57,764 bases of DNA from Deltaproteobacteria bacterium (GCA_016218825.1 JACRCV010000024.1:1-57764), one strand, 5' to 3'. Shown: positions 43,088-53,361, counted from the stretch's first letter. Numbers and translations are program-made. The notes: generated from the sequence alone by a model not told the origin.

Positions 43088-44188
43088 CTACGGCTCCTTT
43101 GCGAGGATGTCGGCGATCCGGGTCGCGGTGTGCCCGTCCCAGAGCTCCGGGACCTGACGCGGCGCTACCCCACCGGCGAGGATTCTATCGGCGACGCCGA
43201 GCACGCCGATAGGCTCGGTCCCCGCCAGGACGTTCGTGCCGACCTCGACCGTGACCGGTCGGTCGGTGCGCTCGGCCAACGTCAGGCACGGCACGCCGAG
43301 GACGGTGGTCTCCTCCTGGACGCCGCACGAATCGGTCACCGCCAGGCGGCAGTGGGCCTCGAGCGCCAGAAAGTCGACGTACCCCTGCGGCTCGACCTTC
43401 CGCACCCGGTCGGTCGGCGGCCACTCGATGCCGGCGCGCAGGAGCTCGCGGGCGGTCCGCGGATGACAGGGAAAGACCACCGGCAAGCGCTCGCTCAGGC
43501 GCAGGGCGAGCTGCAGCCAGCCGGCGAGGCGGCGGTGGTCATCGACGTTCGGCGGTTTGTGCACCGTCATCAGGATGTAGCGCCCCGGGGTCACGCCGAG
43601 CCGCCCGAGAACGGCGGAGCGCGCCGCCCGATCGCGACAGCGGACCAGGGAGTCGATCATGATGTTACCGACCATGAAGATCCGCGGCGCCGGCAGGCCC
43701 TCGGCGGCCAGGTTCTGGACCGCGGCGCGCTCGGTCGCGAACCACGAGCTCGCCAGGTGGTCGACGACGACGCGGTTCGTCTCTTCGGGCATGCTGCGAT
43801 CGAAGCTCCGGAGACCGGCCTCGACGTGCGCGACCGGGATGCCGAGCTTGCACGCCGCGAGGGCGCCGGCGAGCGTCGAGTTGACGTCGCCGAAGACCAC
43901 GACCCAATCCGGCCGGTCGGCGACCAGGCGGCGCTCGTAGGCCTCGAGAACACGCGCGGTCTGCTGGGCGTGGCTGCCGGAGCCGGCTTCGAGGTCGGCG
44001 GCCGGCGTCCCGAGGTCGAGATCTTCGAAGAACACCCGGCTCATCCGTGGATCGTAGTGCTGACCGGTGTGCACCAGGCGCGGCGCGAATGCCTCGGGTC
44101 GCCGCTCGAGCTCCGCCAGGAGCGGCGCGGCCTTCACGAAGTTGGGCCGCGCGCCCACCACCAGGTCGATCTTCTTCGGTAGCGGCAC
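43088..44188 (-). CDS. wecB: UDP-N-acetylglucosamine 2-epimerase
   Basis: This enzyme interconverts UDP-GlcNAc and UDP-ManNAc for surface polysaccharide synthesis. It has 366 residues from a GTG. Motifs are VVGARPNFVKAAPLL (substrate loop), LVHTGQHYDPRMS, GDVNSTLAGALAACKLGIPVAHVEAGLRS and PEETNRVVVDHLA. The usual DSGGxQEE triad is DSCGVQEE here (Cys for the second Gly), and the canonical HRxEN is HKPPN. These changes are in the active-site area, so activity should not be assumed. It follows hisC-like by 86 bp on the same strand and may belong to that operon or be separately expressed. Confidence 0.85.
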   Translation of the reverse strand: MPLPKKIDLVVGARPNFVKAAPLLAELERRPEAFAPRLVHTGQHYDPRMSRVFFEDLDLGTPAADLEAGSGSHAQQTARVLEAYERRLVADRPDWVVVFGDVNSTLAGALAACKLGIPVAHVEAGLRSFDRSMPEETNRVVVDHLASSWFATERAAVQNLAAEGLPAPRIFMVGNIMIDSLVRCRDRAARSAVLGRLGVTPGRYILMTVHKPPNVDDHRRLAGWLQLALRLSERLPVVFPCHPRTARELLRAGIEWPPTDRVRKVEPQGYVDFLALEAHCRLAVTDSCGVQEETTVLGVPCLTLAERTDRPVTVEVGTNVLAGTEPIGVLGVADRILAGGVAPRQVPELWDGHTATRIADILAKEP

Positions 44189-44274
44189 GCCGGCCTCCGC
44201 GTCGATCGGGCCATTGTCGTGGACCGCTCACCGGGAGGCAATGGCAAGCACCGCCTGGATTGCCGCAGGAAACT

Positions 44275-45552
44275 CTACAGGGACGATCGCGCTGCCGGCG
44301 CCGATGTGGACCGCCGAGCCTGCCGCCGGTCATGGCGTGGACGAATCGTCCCGACTCCCGGCCCCGAAGGCGCCGAGCACGTGCGGCGCTCCCTGGTTGC
44401 TTCGGAGGTCACGACCGCGGCCAGGCGCGCACACAAGAGCTGCGTCTCCTCCAGCGTGCCGCTCGTGATCCGCACCCAGGTCGCGAGGCGCGGGTGGCGC
44501 ATCGGCCGAACGATGATCCCCCGGCGGAGCAACGCCTGGAACACGGTCTCCGAGTCGATGCCGACGTCGACCAGCAGGAAGTTGGCCGCCGACGGCACGA
44601 CCCGACAGCCGAGCGCGCCGAGCTCGGTCGCCATCCAGTCGAGAGCTTGGCGATTGAGATCGACCGAGCGCCTGACGTGGTCGCGGTCGGCGAGGCTCGC
44701 TCGCGCCGCCAGTTGCGCGATGTGGCTGGTGCAAAACGGCACCTGGGCGCGCTCGAGCCAGCGGCTGACGTCGAGGTGGGCGAGCGCGTAGCCGATGCGC
44801 AGCGCCGCCAGGCCATAGACCTTCGAGAAGGTGTGGAGGATGACCACGTTCGAATGCCGGCGCCAGAGCTCCATCAGCGCTCGGCCGGCGTCCGGCGAGC
44901 CGTACTCGAGGTACGCCAGATCCAGGACACAGAGCACCCTGGGCGGCAGCGCCGCCAAGAAGCGCTCGAGCGCCGCGGCGCGGATCTCCTTGCCGGTCGG
45001 GTTGTTCGGCGACGCCAAGAACACCACCCGCGTCGCCGGCGTCACCGCGGCGAGCATCCGCTCCAGGTCGTGGTCGAAGTCCGGGTCGAGCGGCACGCTG
45101 ACCGGGGTGGCGCCCGCGAGGCGCGTGCTGCTCGCGTACATCGGAAAACACAGATCGGCCATCAGCGCCTCGGTCTGCGGCTCGAGGTAGGCCGAGGCAA
45201 TCACCCGCATCAGCTCCGCCGAGCCCGCGCCGAGAATGACGTTCTCGGCCTGCACCGCGTGCTTCTCGGCGAGCGCCGCGACGAGCAGCCGGCCGCAGGG
45301 GTCCGGGTAGCGTCCGAGGCTCTGCGCCGCCGCGGCGACCGCGGTGCACGCGGCGGGCGACGCCCCGAGCGGGTTTTCGTTGGAGGCGAGCTTCACGACC
45401 CGATCGAGCCCGAGCTCGCGCCGCACGGCGTCGATCGAGCGTCCGGGCTCGAACGGCGAGATCAGCGCCAGCGCCGCGCGCGGCACCACTCCCCCGGCTG
45501 CCGCGGCAACGGCCTCGCCCGCACGTTCCGGCACCGCTCCCATAGCCGCCAT
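44275..45552 (-). CDS. hisC: HisC-like PLP aminotransferase in the signalling operon
   Basis: This encodes 425 residues. The core is HisC-like: VKLASNENPLGASPA, then GRYPDPCGRLLVAALAEKH, ILGAGSAELM, then VFLASPNNPTGKEI, LCVLDLAYLEYG, the Schiff-base Lys in HTFSKVYGLAALRIGYA, and the end with RPMRHPRLATWVRITSGT. After residue 380 comes a polar, arginine-rich tail of about 40 residues that is not part of the family; it may be a late stop due to drift. No other his gene is near. It starts 21 bp after the REC-kinase, inside an operon with a ThDP enzyme and a KAS III-like enzyme, so it probably modifies a pathway product rather than making histidine. Confidence 0.78.
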   Translation of the reverse strand: MAAMGAVPERAGEAVAAAAGGVVPRAALALISPFEPGRSIDAVRRELGLDRVVKLASNENPLGASPAACTAVAAAAQSLGRYPDPCGRLLVAALAEKHAVQAENVILGAGSAELMRVIASAYLEPQTEALMADLCFPMYASSTRLAGATPVSVPLDPDFDHDLERMLAAVTPATRVVFLASPNNPTGKEIRAAALERFLAALPPRVLCVLDLAYLEYGSPDAGRALMELWRRHSNVVILHTFSKVYGLAALRIGYALAHLDVSRWLERAQVPFCTSHIAQLAARASLADRDHVRRSVDLNRQALDWMATELGALGCRVVPSAANFLLVDVGIDSETVFQALLRRGIIVRPMRHPRLATWVRITSGTLEETQLLCARLAAVVTSEATRERRTCSAPSGPGVGTIRPRHDRRQARRSTSAPAARSSL

Positions 45553-45573
45553 CCCGCACTCCCCCGACCCTGC

Positions 45574-46752
45574 TCAGCCAGTCTTGCGCACCGTGAAGGT
45601 CACGGTGGTGCCGACGCCTTCGCGACTCTCGATCTGGATCTTGCCGCCCGCCCCCTCCACCAGCCGCTTGCACTGACTCACCCCGATCCCGGTCCCATCG
45701 GTGCGGGTGGTGAAGAACGGCGTCCCGACCTTCTGCTGGGTCTCCGCCGACATGCCCGGACCATTGTCGCTCACCACGAACTCCAGGAAGTCGCCGACGT
45801 CCCTCCACCGACACTCCACCCGCCCGGCGCCTGTGCGTTGCCGGCCCAGCGCTTGCGCCGCGTTCGTCAGCAGGTTGATCAGCACCTGCGCCAGCTCGGC
45901 GTTGCCGAGCGCACAGCGCGGCAGCTGCAGCACCTCGTCGAACACCGGCTCGCCGTTGACCGCGAGGATCGAGCGCCGGCACACCGCGAGCGCGAAGCTC
46001 ACGCCGACGGTCGGATCGGAGCCGACCTGGCCCTCGAACGCCGGGCGCGGCCGCAGCAGGTACTCCACCCCGCGCACCAGGGTGGTGATCATCTGCGCGC
46101 CGTGCGTCAAGGTCTCGACGATCTCCGGCAGCTCGGCCGCGAGCTCGGTGATTCGATGCCGGTCCTCCGGCTGCAACGAATCGCCGCCGTACCGGACCAG
46201 GCGCGCGAGCGCGGCGCTGGACTTCGCGAGCTCGGCGAGGTGGTCGACGTTATACTGAATGTACGATAGCGGCTGGCTGAGGTCGTGGATCATCGCGGCG
46301 TTGATCGAGCCCAAGGTCGCCAACCGCTCCATCGCCAACAGCCGCAGCTGGGTCTCGGCGTGCAGGCTGCCGAGCTCGTAGGTCTCGAGCCCCCACGCCA
46401 GCATCTCTTCGATCTGCGTCCGATCCCAGGGCTTGATGACATAGCGCGCCACCAGGCCGTCGTTCACCGAGCGCAAGATCGGATCCAGATCCGAGTAGGC
46501 GGTGATCACCATCCGCACGATCTCCGGGTGCCGCTGCCGAGCGATCTCCAAGAGCTCGTTCCCCGAGAGCTCCGGCATCCGCTGGTCGGTGATCAGCACC
46601 GCGACCTTCTGCGACCCCAAGATCTTCAGCGCCTCGGCCCCGGAGCTCGCGGTCTGCACCCAGAACGCCTCACCGAAGGTGTGCTCGAACACCAGGCGGT
46701 TGCCGGAATCGTCGTCGACGTAGACAATCAGCGCAGCCTTGCGGTCGATCAT
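45574..46752 (-). CDS. Response regulator-histidine kinase hybrid
   Basis: This encodes 392 residues. An N-terminal REC domain (about 5-125) has the phospho-acceptor in VLITDQRMPELSGN (about 56) and the YVIKPWD lysine. A histidine kinase follows: H-box AAMIHDLSQPLSYIQYN (about 155) and HATPase with LAQVLINLLTNAAQALG (N-box), DNGPGMS and TPFFTTRTDGTGIGV, ending TVTFTVRKTG. There is no sensor domain, so the protein is presumably driven through its REC domain. It overlaps the preceding hybrid kinase (ATGA). The REC-HK order resembles kinases that receive a phosphoryl group from another kinase. Confidence 0.88.
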   Translation of the reverse strand: MIDRKAALIVYVDDDSGNRLVFEHTFGEAFWVQTASSGAEALKILGSQKVAVLITDQRMPELSGNELLEIARQRHPEIVRMVITAYSDLDPILRSVNDGLVARYVIKPWDRTQIEEMLAWGLETYELGSLHAETQLRLLAMERLATLGSINAAMIHDLSQPLSYIQYNVDHLAELAKSSAALARLVRYGGDSLQPEDRHRITELAAELPEIVETLTHGAQMITTLVRGVEYLLRPRPAFEGQVGSDPTVGVSFALAVCRRSILAVNGEPVFDEVLQLPRCALGNAELAQVLINLLTNAAQALGRQRTGAGRVECRWRDVGDFLEFVVSDNGPGMSAETQQKVGTPFFTTRTDGTGIGVSQCKRLVEGAGGKIQIESREGVGTTVTFTVRKTG

Positions 46753-49700
46753 GACACCTCCGTGCGTTTCCTCTGCGACTGCGGCGAGCTCGGCGTCGGC
46801 ACCCAGCCGGCGGTGCGCGGCTGCTCGAGAGGCAGCTCGACCCGAAAACGAGCGCCCCGCGATTGAGTGACGAGGGAGAGATTGCCGCCATGCCTCTCGA
46901 CGTAGGCCCGCGCCATCGTCAGGCCGAGGCCGGTGCCGACGCCCGGCGGCTTCGTGGTGAAGAACGGGTCGAAGATCTTGTCCCGCAGCTCGACCGGCAC
47001 CCCCGGACCGCTGTCGGCGACGTCGATCACCAAGACGCCCTCCCGACAGAACGCGTGAATCGCAATCTCCCCGGCGTCGCCCACCGCGTGCACCGCGTTC
47101 GTGAGCAGGTTCGTCAGCACCTGCACCACCAACGGCTGGGCGCAGAGGACCTTGCCGTCGTACTCGACTCTCCGGACCAGCTCCACGCCGGGCGGTCGCG
47201 GGATCATGCCCTGGATCGCGTGGTCGATGATCTCCACGACCGGCGTCTCGACGAGCGTGATCTGCTTGCCCGACCTCAATCCCAACAGCTCCCGCGCCAG
47301 GTTCGCCATCTGCGCCGCGTTGCGCTCGACCGCCGCCAAGATCTCACCCGCCGGCGTCCCCGCGGCCACCGAGCCGTTGGGCAACAACCGCCGCAGCGGC
47401 CCGATGGCGTTGACGACCACGTTCGCCGGGTTGCGGATCTCGTGCGCCAGCCCCGCCGCCAACACCCCCACCGAGGTCATCGTCTCGGCGTCGTGAAGCT
47501 TGAGCGCCAGGCGCCTGAGCTCGAGCTGCGCCCGAACCCGCGCCACCAACTCCGCGGGCACGAACGGCTTCGCCACGTAGTCCACCGCGCCGGCCTCGAA
47601 GCTCTTCAGCCGGGTGCCGACGTCGCCGTAGGCGGTCAGCACGATCACCGGCGCCAAGCGATTGCCGGGCAGCTCGCGGAACCGCTTCGCGAGCTCGATG
47701 CCGTCCATGTTCGGCATCGCGATGTCGGTCACCAAGAGGTCGGGCCGGTGCTCCTTCGCCAGCGCCAGCGCGCTGACGCCGTCTTTGGCCGGGATCGTTC
47801 GATACGTTCGCCCCAAGATCCCGACAATGCCCTCGAGCAGGCGCGCGTCGTCCTCGGCGCAAAGCACCGTCGCGTCGGCGGCGACTTCCGGCTCGACGAT
47901 CCCCAGAACCGGAGACACCGGCACCGGCACCGGGGCGAACGCCGCCGCGAGCTTCGTCTGCCGGAGCCCGGCCACGTCGCCCGGGGTCGCTTCGCCGCGG
48001 CGCGGCAGGACGAAAGAGAAACACGAGCCGCCGCCCGGATTGTCGGCGTGGAACACCCGGCCGCCGTGCGCGATCGCCAGCTCCTTGACGATGGCGAGGC
48101 CGACGCCGCTGGTGCGAAACCCGGGGTGCACCGCCGGCCGGCCGGGCATGAAGCGCTCGAAGAGGTGCTCCTTGCTCGTCGGGTCGAGGCCGATGCCGGT
48201 GTCTTTGACCTCGACCCGGACGTGCGCCTCGTCCGGCTCCGTGAGGCTCACCTCGATGCGGCCGCCCTTGGGCGTGAACTTGACCGCGTTCGAGAGCAGA
48301 TTGGTGACCATACGGCCGAGCCCTTCCGGGTCGACCTCGGCCTCGAGCCGCTCCGGCCCGACGAAGGACAGGGCGCTGCCGTTGGCCTCGGCCACCGGCC
48401 GCCAGGCGCTTGCTTGCCGGCGGAGAATGCCGGCGACGTCGGCTTCGACTCGGTGCAGGCGCAGGTCGGACTCTTCCGCGGCGGCGAGCAGTAACAGATC
48501 GTCCACCAGGCCCAAGAGCTGCGCGGCGCTGGCCTCGATGTCGTGCAGCCGCCGGCCGATCTCCGGGTCGGTCGCGGTCGCCGGCCGTTCCCTGAGGGCA
48601 TCGACCGCGACGCTGACCAGTGCCAGCGGTGTGCGGATCTCGTGGTTGATGTTCGCGAAGATCCGATCGCGCACCTTCTGGGCCTCGTTGAGGCGAAGGA
48701 CGGTCGCCTGGAGCTTGTCGCGGGCGTGCTCCAATTCGGTCGTGCGCTCGATGACCTTGCGCTCGAGGTTGTCGCGGTAGTCGACGACGGAGGTGAAGGC
48801 CACGGCGTCGTCGATCGCCATGTGAATCGTGGGGACCACGACCTCGAGGAGCTCGCCGCGCTCGGTCCGGTCGGCGCCGGCCGTCAGCCAGAGCTGCACC
48901 TCGCCGATCTGTCGCGCCCGCACGACAACCGGCGCGTGGATCGGTTCGGTGCCGGAGCCAACGTCGCCGTGCTGCGCGTGGCGAGACAGCGGCCTGCCTT
49001 CGGTGTCGGTCTCGATGGCGACCTTGGCGCCAGCGAAGCCGGCCTGCTCGACAAGCGCCACCGCGACCGCCTTCAGGGTGCGCTCGACGTCGAGCCCCTG
49101 GTGCACCGCCTGCGCGATGCTGTACGCGGTGTTGAGCTGCATCGCTTGCCGCGCCAGCTTGATGCGCGCCTCGTCGAGCTCGGCGTAGCGCTGCTGGAGG
49201 ATCTCGTGGGCCTCCTTGACCTCCCTGGCCGCGCTTCTGGCGGTGAAAGGCCACGTGACGGCTTTGCGGAGCCAGGCCAGCGTGCCGCCGCCTGGCGGAT
49301 AGACGATGTCGTAGGTCGCGCCGTCGCTGTGCAAGCTCATCTCCACCTGGGCATGCGGCAATCCCAGGAACCGCGGAAAGCCGGCCAACGATCCTTTGGT
49401 GGTCACGAAGAACTCCTCAAACATCTCATGCCCGGGTTGCAGACGGAGCGCGACGCGGACGCGGTTGGTGCCCGCGTCCTCGATGGCAGGTGAGACACAC
49501 GTGAACATCTGGTTGCCCGGCCCCTTGCCAGGTTGGTTGTGCCAAAAGTAGAACTCCCGCGGCGTGAACAGCAGCCCGGCAACCACGGCCATGAAGCGAA
49601 ACTGCGGCGACTCCGCCAGCGACCGGCCGAAGGCCTCGAAGTCTCCGAGACTCCACACTCTCGAGGCATTCCTGTTGATTTGCCGCCACACCGACCATTC

Positions 49701-49832
49701 GATCCGCTCGTGTTTGTTTCGCAGATGGTCGAGCGGGTAGGGCACGTCGAGGACGAGGGTGTCGCTTCCCCGTCCCTGTTTGCGAAATGCAGCGTCCAAG
49801 GCAATGAACGCGTTGCAGGATACTTCCTTCAC
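46749..49832 (-). CDS. Large hybrid histidine kinase (sensor-GAF-HK-REC-HK)
   Basis: This encodes 1027 residues from a GTG that directly follows the stop of the KAS III gene. Residues about 1-190 form a novel-looking sensory domain. A GAF-like domain (about 215-350) and coiled coil lead to kinase 1: H-box [12 protein letters not shown] (about 395) and HATPase with [23 protein letters not shown] domain (about 652-770) has [10 protein letters not shown] and VAKPF. A second complete kinase follows: H-box [13 protein letters not shown] (about 797), [27 protein letters not shown]. It has no transmembrane segments, so it is cytosolic. Two kinase cores in one chain allow an internal relay. The next gene overlaps by ATGA. 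Confidence 0.88.
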   Translation of the reverse strand: MKEVSCNAFIALDAAFRKQGRGSDTLVLDVPYPLDHLRNKHERIEWSVWRQINRNASRVWSLGDFEAFGRSLAESPQFRFMAVVAGLLFTPREFYFWHNQPGKGPGNQMFTCVSPAIEDAGTNRVRVALRLQPGHEMFEEFFVTTKGSLAGFPRFLGLPHAQVEMSLHSDGATYDIVYPPGGGTLAWLRKAVTWPFTARSAAREVKEAHEILQQRYAELDEARIKLARQAMQLNTAYSIAQAVHQGLDVERTLKAVAVALVEQAGFAGAKVAIETDTEGRPLSRHAQHGDVGSGTEPIHAPVVVRARQIGEVQLWLTAGADRTERGELLEVVVPTIHMAIDDAVAFTSVVDYRDNLERKVIERTTELEHARDKLQATVLRLNEAQKVRDRIFANINHEIRTPLALVSVAVDALRERPATATDPEIGRRLHDIEASAAQLLGLVDDLLLLAAAEESDLRLHRVEADVAGILRRQASAWRPVAEANGSALSFVGPERLEAEVDPEGLGRMVTNLLSNAVKFTPKGGRIEVSLTEPDEAHVRVEVKDTGIGLDPTSKEHLFERFMPGRPAVHPGFRTSGVGLAIVKELAIAHGGRVFHADNPGGGSCFSFVLPRRGEATPGDVAGLRQTKLAAAFAPVPVPVSPVLGIVEPEVAADATVLCAEDDARLLEGIVGILGRTYRTIPAKDGVSALALAKEHRPDLLVTDIAMPNMDGIELAKRFRELPGNRLAPVIVLTAYGDVGTRLKSFEAGAVDYVAKPFVPAELVARVRAQLELRRLALKLHDAETMTSVGVLAAGLAHEIRNPANVVVNAIGPLRRLLPNGSVAAGTPAGEILAAVERNAAQMANLARELLGLRSGKQITLVETPVVEIIDHAIQGMIPRPPGVELVRRVEYDGKVLCAQPLVVQVLTNLLTNAVHAVGDAGEIAIHAFCREGVLVIDVADSGPGVPVELRDKIFDPFFTTKPPGVGTGLGLTMARAYVERHGGNLSLVTQSRGARFRVELPLEQPRTAGWVPTPSSPQSQRKRTEVS

Positions 49833-50909
49833 CTAGTGCCCCCAGCGCAGCACCACGCTCGACCAGGTCATGCCACTCCCGCCGGAAAACGTCGCAACGA
49901 CGTCGCGGTCCTTCAACAGATGCTCCCTCTCCGCCGTTGCCAGGACCAGCGGGACATTCGCCGCGCTGAGGCTCCCCGCCCAGGGGAACGTGCTCAGTGT
50001 CCGAGCGTTCCCTAGACCGATGAAGTCCTTGGTGACCCTCGAAAACCACTCGGTGGCTTGATGACAGGCGTAGAAATCCACGTCCGCGACCGTCAAGCTG
50101 GCGTCATTCAACGCTTCGCTGACGACCTCCCGGGCGAGATCCGCGATACCGACGATCACCGTGCGCGAGCGCTCACGGTCGCGCGGGTACCACCAGATCC
50201 GTCCGTCCTCGTACCAGCGACGACCGGGGACGCTCGCAACCAGGGTATCTTGGGTGGCGCCGTCGGTCCCGTGCGCTCTTCCGAGAATACCGCAGCCATC
50301 GGCAACCGGACCCACGACGACCGCAGTGGCACCCTCTCCGAACCAAGCTGATGAAGGCACCTGGGGGTCGATGAGCCGTCCGACTTGAGTGGACTGTGTC
50401 AACAGGCCGTATCGGACATTGCCGCCTCGAATCAGCTGCTCCGCGAGAGTCAGCTGCTGCAGGAACGTGTTGCACGCCCCGTCGATGTCGGTCGTAAAGC
50501 ATGCACGACTCAGGCCCAGGTTCTTGTGGACTGCGCAGGAATTCGGCGTCGTCAGGTAGTCGGGAACCTGGCTGTATCCGAGCACGAAGCCAATCTGCGC
50601 CGGATCAATCCCAGAACGCTCGATGGCCTCCCGCGCGGCCGCGGTTTCCATTTCCGAAGCGAGGCCGCTCTCCGGTGCAACACGGCGTTCCTTGGCCCCG
50701 CAAAACGGCTCACGACGTGCGGCCGCGATGGCCTCCATACAGCGCCGTTCACCCTCGGAGAGGTGGGGCGGCGGGCCGCCTTCTGGCAGCAATTCCGAGT
50801 TCTTCTTCGCCCATTTCTCCACCACCGCCTTCGGCCACCACTCATTGGTCCGAATCTCGTCCGGGAGATAGACGCCAATGCCGAGAATACCCACGTTCAT
50901 GTCTGCCAT
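49833..50909 (-). CDS. 3-oxoacyl-ACP synthase III-like enzyme with unusual active site
   Basis: This encodes 358 residues from MADMNVGILGIGVYLPDE; AGGAG precedes this ATG. It has the thiolase fold of FabH. The nucleophile is the Cys in DIDGACNTFLQQLTLAE (about 145), the His is in FYACHQATEW (about 283). The canonical Asn of the NTSAAS motif is missing: the sequence reads AGSLSAANVPL (about 311), placing Ser there. Such C-H-x enzymes (for example CerJ-type) transfer acyl groups to alcohols, amines or keto-acids rather than extend fatty acids. It has an extra loop EGGPPPHLSEGERR near residues 40-53. It lies between the ThDP enzyme and hybrid kinase genes in one operon. Confidence 0.83.
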   Translation of the reverse strand: MADMNVGILGIGVYLPDEIRTNEWWPKAVVEKWAKKNSELLPEGGPPPHLSEGERRCMEAIAAARREPFCGAKERRVAPESGLASEMETAAAREAIERSGIDPAQIGFVLGYSQVPDYLTTPNSCAVHKNLGLSRACFTTDIDGACNTFLQQLTLAEQLIRGGNVRYGLLTQSTQVGRLIDPQVPSSAWFGEGATAVVVGPVADGCGILGRAHGTDGATQDTLVASVPGRRWYEDGRIWWYPRDRERSRTVIVGIADLAREVVSEALNDASLTVADVDFYACHQATEWFSRVTKDFIGLGNARTLSTFPWAGSLSAANVPLVLATAEREHLLKDRDVVATFSGGSGMTWSSVVLRWGH

Positions 50910-50945
50910 TTGCCTGCTCCTCATTAACCTCGTTGCCCAAGGGTA

Positions 50946-52682
50946 CTAGTTGAGTTCCGCAACTCGCGCGCTCTTCTTCACCTTATCGACCCGCCGGTTG
51001 CCGGGGATCGTCGCGCGCGGGTCGAGGTGCACGTCCAATACCATCGGCCGGACACGCCGCGCCTTGAGCACCGCCGCGACCTGATTCGGCCCGTCGATCG
51101 TCGTACCGTCGCAGCCGACGGCGCGCGCTAGGTCGGTGACCGACATCGGCGCGGTCTCGAAGCGCGGCGTCCGCCCATAGACCGCCGCCTGGCCGTACTC
51201 GACCATGCCGAGGCCGCCGTTGTTCAGCACCGCGACGACGATCGGCAGCTCGTAGGCAGCCGCGGTGAGCAGCTCGCCGGCGGTCATCGCCAAGCCGCCG
51301 TCGCCCAACACCGCGACCACGCTGCGCTCAGGGTTGCCGACCTGCGCGCCGATGGCGGTGCCGATCGCGGTGCCCATCGAGCCGAGCCCCATCAAACAGA
51401 CGAAGGCGTCCGGGTGGTCGATCTTCAGGTAGTGGATCGCAAAGAACAGGTTCGTGCCGCTGTCGGTGGTGTAGATGGTGTCGGGCGGCAACACCTGCTG
51501 TAGCTCCCACAAGGCGCGCGGCGCGCCGATGCCGGGGCCGACGCCGTCGGGGACCTCCTGCGGATCGCGATCGTAGAGGATGCGACAAGGGGACATCGCC
51601 GCCGCCTGGGGCGCGAGCTGGAGCAGTTGTGCGAAGAAGATCTCGGCGGGCGCGACGATCGCCAGATCGGTCTCGTACACCCGGCCGACCCGCGCCGCGT
51701 CGACGTCCACGTGGATCAAGGTCCGCCCGCCTTTGAGCAACGGGCTCCAGCCATCGGTCGCCACCTCGTTGAGGCTGCTGCCGACCACGAGGATGGTCTC
51801 GACGCCGGCTTCGAGGTACGCCGTCGTCGACGGATGCCCGCCCATGCCGAACACGCCGAGCGACAGCGGGTGACTCTCGGGGAACACGCCCTTGGCCTTC
51901 GGCGTCGTCATCACCGGGCACTGCAGGCGCTCCGCGACCTCGCGGAGCAACGCCGGCCCGTGTCCGAAGCGCGTCCCGGCGCCGGCGAGCAGCACCTTGC
52001 GGCCTGCGCCTGACAAGGCGCGAAGCGCCTGCTCGATCGGCGCCTGCGACAGCCCCGATTCGGAGGTGGCGCTGAAGACGACGGCGGGAGCCGGGATCGC
52101 GACGCCGAGCACGTTCAGCGGCAAGCTTACGAACACCGGCCCCCGCTTGCCCGTCATCGCGACGCCGACCGCGCGCCGCAGCATGCTCGGCAGCGCCGCG
52201 GCCTCGGGGACCTCGAACGCCAGCTTCGACACCTTCGCGGCCATGCCCACCAGGTTGAGGGCGTAGACGCTCCCCTCCTGAACGGCGCCGCGCCCGAAGC
52301 CGTCTCGCGCCGCTTCGCCGGCCAGCAGCAGCACCGGCAGGCCGTCGCTGAAGGCGCAGGCGAGGCCGTTCATCGCGTTCAGCGCCCCAGGGCCGGACGT
52401 GACCAGCGCCACGCCGAGCCGACCGGTGGTCTGAGCGTAGCCGGCGGCAGCGAACACGGCGTTGGCCTCGTGCTTGACGGTGACCATCCGCACCTGCGGT
52501 CGGTCCATGAGCGCGTCATAGATCGGCGCCACCGCCGCCCCCGGCAGCCCGAACACCGTGTCGACACCGACGGCGATGAGCTGGTCGACGAGCAGATCTG
52601 CCGCCCGCCGCGGCAGATCCCGGTTGCGGCGGCTGTGACGCCCTGGAACGGAGGAGACGGCCGGAATTCTATCGTGCTGCAT
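50946..52682 (-). CDS. ThDP-dependent acetolactate synthase-like enzyme
   Basis: This encodes 578 residues. The ThDP-activating Glu is in VKHEANAVFAAAGYA (about 70), the pyrimidine domain has DTVFGLPGAAVAP and TSGPGALNAMNGLACAFSD, the central domain has KVLLAGAGTRFGHGPALL (FAD/nucleotide-like), and the pyrophosphate domain has the motif GDGGLAMTAGELLTAAAYEL followed by VVAVLNNGGLGM (GDG...NN). Such enzymes decarboxylate a 2-keto-acid and join it to a second carbonyl, making acyloins or acetolactate. No regulatory IlvN partner or ilvC is nearby, so branched-chain amino acid synthesis is unlikely. It lies directly after the response regulator gene (22 bp). Confidence 0.87.
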   Translation of the reverse strand: MQHDRIPAVSSVPGRHSRRNRDLPRRAADLLVDQLIAVGVDTVFGLPGAAVAPIYDALMDRPQVRMVTVKHEANAVFAAAGYAQTTGRLGVALVTSGPGALNAMNGLACAFSDGLPVLLLAGEAARDGFGRGAVQEGSVYALNLVGMAAKVSKLAFEVPEAAALPSMLRRAVGVAMTGKRGPVFVSLPLNVLGVAIPAPAVVFSATSESGLSQAPIEQALRALSGAGRKVLLAGAGTRFGHGPALLREVAERLQCPVMTTPKAKGVFPESHPLSLGVFGMGGHPSTTAYLEAGVETILVVGSSLNEVATDGWSPLLKGGRTLIHVDVDAARVGRVYETDLAIVAPAEIFFAQLLQLAPQAAAMSPCRILYDRDPQEVPDGVGPGIGAPRALWELQQVLPPDTIYTTDSGTNLFFAIHYLKIDHPDAFVCLMGLGSMGTAIGTAIGAQVGNPERSVVAVLGDGGLAMTAGELLTAAAYELPIVVAVLNNGGLGMVEYGQAAVYGRTPRFETAPMSVTDLARAVGCDGTTIDGPNQVAAVLKARRVRPMVLDVHLDPRATIPGNRRVDKVKKSARVAELN

Positions 52683-52704
52683 GACTACCCACCTGCTCTC
52701 GATG

Positions 52705-53325
52705 TCAGAGGTCGATGGGCGACCGTGATTCGCCGATGACCTGTGGATCGATGTCGAGGGCCTGCAACAACAACGACAGCTTGATGGGCTTGGCGAAACA
52801 ACGCACGGCGCCGGCGTCCTTGGCCTGGGCCTCGACGTCCGCGGTCAGATGCGCGGTGGAGATGATCACCTTGACGCGCTTGGTCTCGTCCATCGCCCGC
52901 AGGCGGCGGCAGACCTCGATGCCGTTCAGCCCCGGCATGATCACGTCGAGCAACACCACGTCCGGCGCGAAGAGGCCCACCATCACGAGGGCGTCGATGC
53001 CGCGACTGGCGGTGCGCACCTCGACCCGGTCGCGATACGGCTTCAGCATCCGCTCGATGGCCTTGAGCTCGCGAGGCTCGTCGTCGACGACCAAGAGCCG
53101 GCGCTCGTTGACGCGCGACAGCTCGCGGGGCAGCGCCATCTCGTGGACACGGATGAAGGTGACGAGATCGGCGACGCGGATGCGGTGATGGCCCCCCGGG
53201 GTCTTGAACGCCACCAGGCCACCCTTCTTCACCCAGTTGTTGATCGAGCTCGGGTCCACCTGCAGCAAGTCGCTGACCTCATAGGAGGTGAGAAGGGTGT
53301 CTGGACCTAGTTCTGTTGCTTTCAC
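52705..53325 (-). CDS. Response regulator with N-terminal MerR/excisionase-type HTH
   Basis: This encodes 206 residues from a GTG with GAGGAAAA 4 nt upstream. Residues about 11-50 are a MerR/excisionase-type helix-turn-helix (LTSYEVSDLLQVDPSSINNW, then TPGGHHRIRVADL). A REC domain follows (about 75-190), with phospho-acceptor in DVVLLDVIMPGLNG (about 120), RRLLVVDDEP at the acidic pocket and FAKPIKLSLLLQAL at the end. DNA-binding N-terminal to REC is the reverse of the usual OmpR/NarL order; this layout is known in a small set of actinobacterial/deltaproteobacterial regulators. It is the first gene of the operon and may autoregulate it. Confidence 0.83.
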   Translation of the reverse strand: MKATELGPDTLLTSYEVSDLLQVDPSSINNWVKKGGLVAFKTPGGHHRIRVADLVTFIRVHEMALPRELSRVNERRLLVVDDEPRELKAIERMLKPYRDRVEVRTASRGIDALVMVGLFAPDVVLLDVIMPGLNGIEVCRRLRAMDETKRVKVIISTAHLTADVEAQAKDAGAVRCFAKPIKLSLLLQALDIDPQVIGESRSPIDL

Positions 53326-53361
53326 GATTTTCCTCTCTGTCTGTGATTGCTCAGGTTGAGG

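Noticed and set aside
44275-45552. HisC-like gene as part of histidine biosynthesis
   Set aside because: No other his gene is near; the operon context points elsewhere. The family call stays, the pathway does not.
50946-52682. ThDP enzyme as biosynthetic IlvB
   Set aside because: No ilvN, ilvC or other branched-chain gene is nearby and partners are signalling genes.
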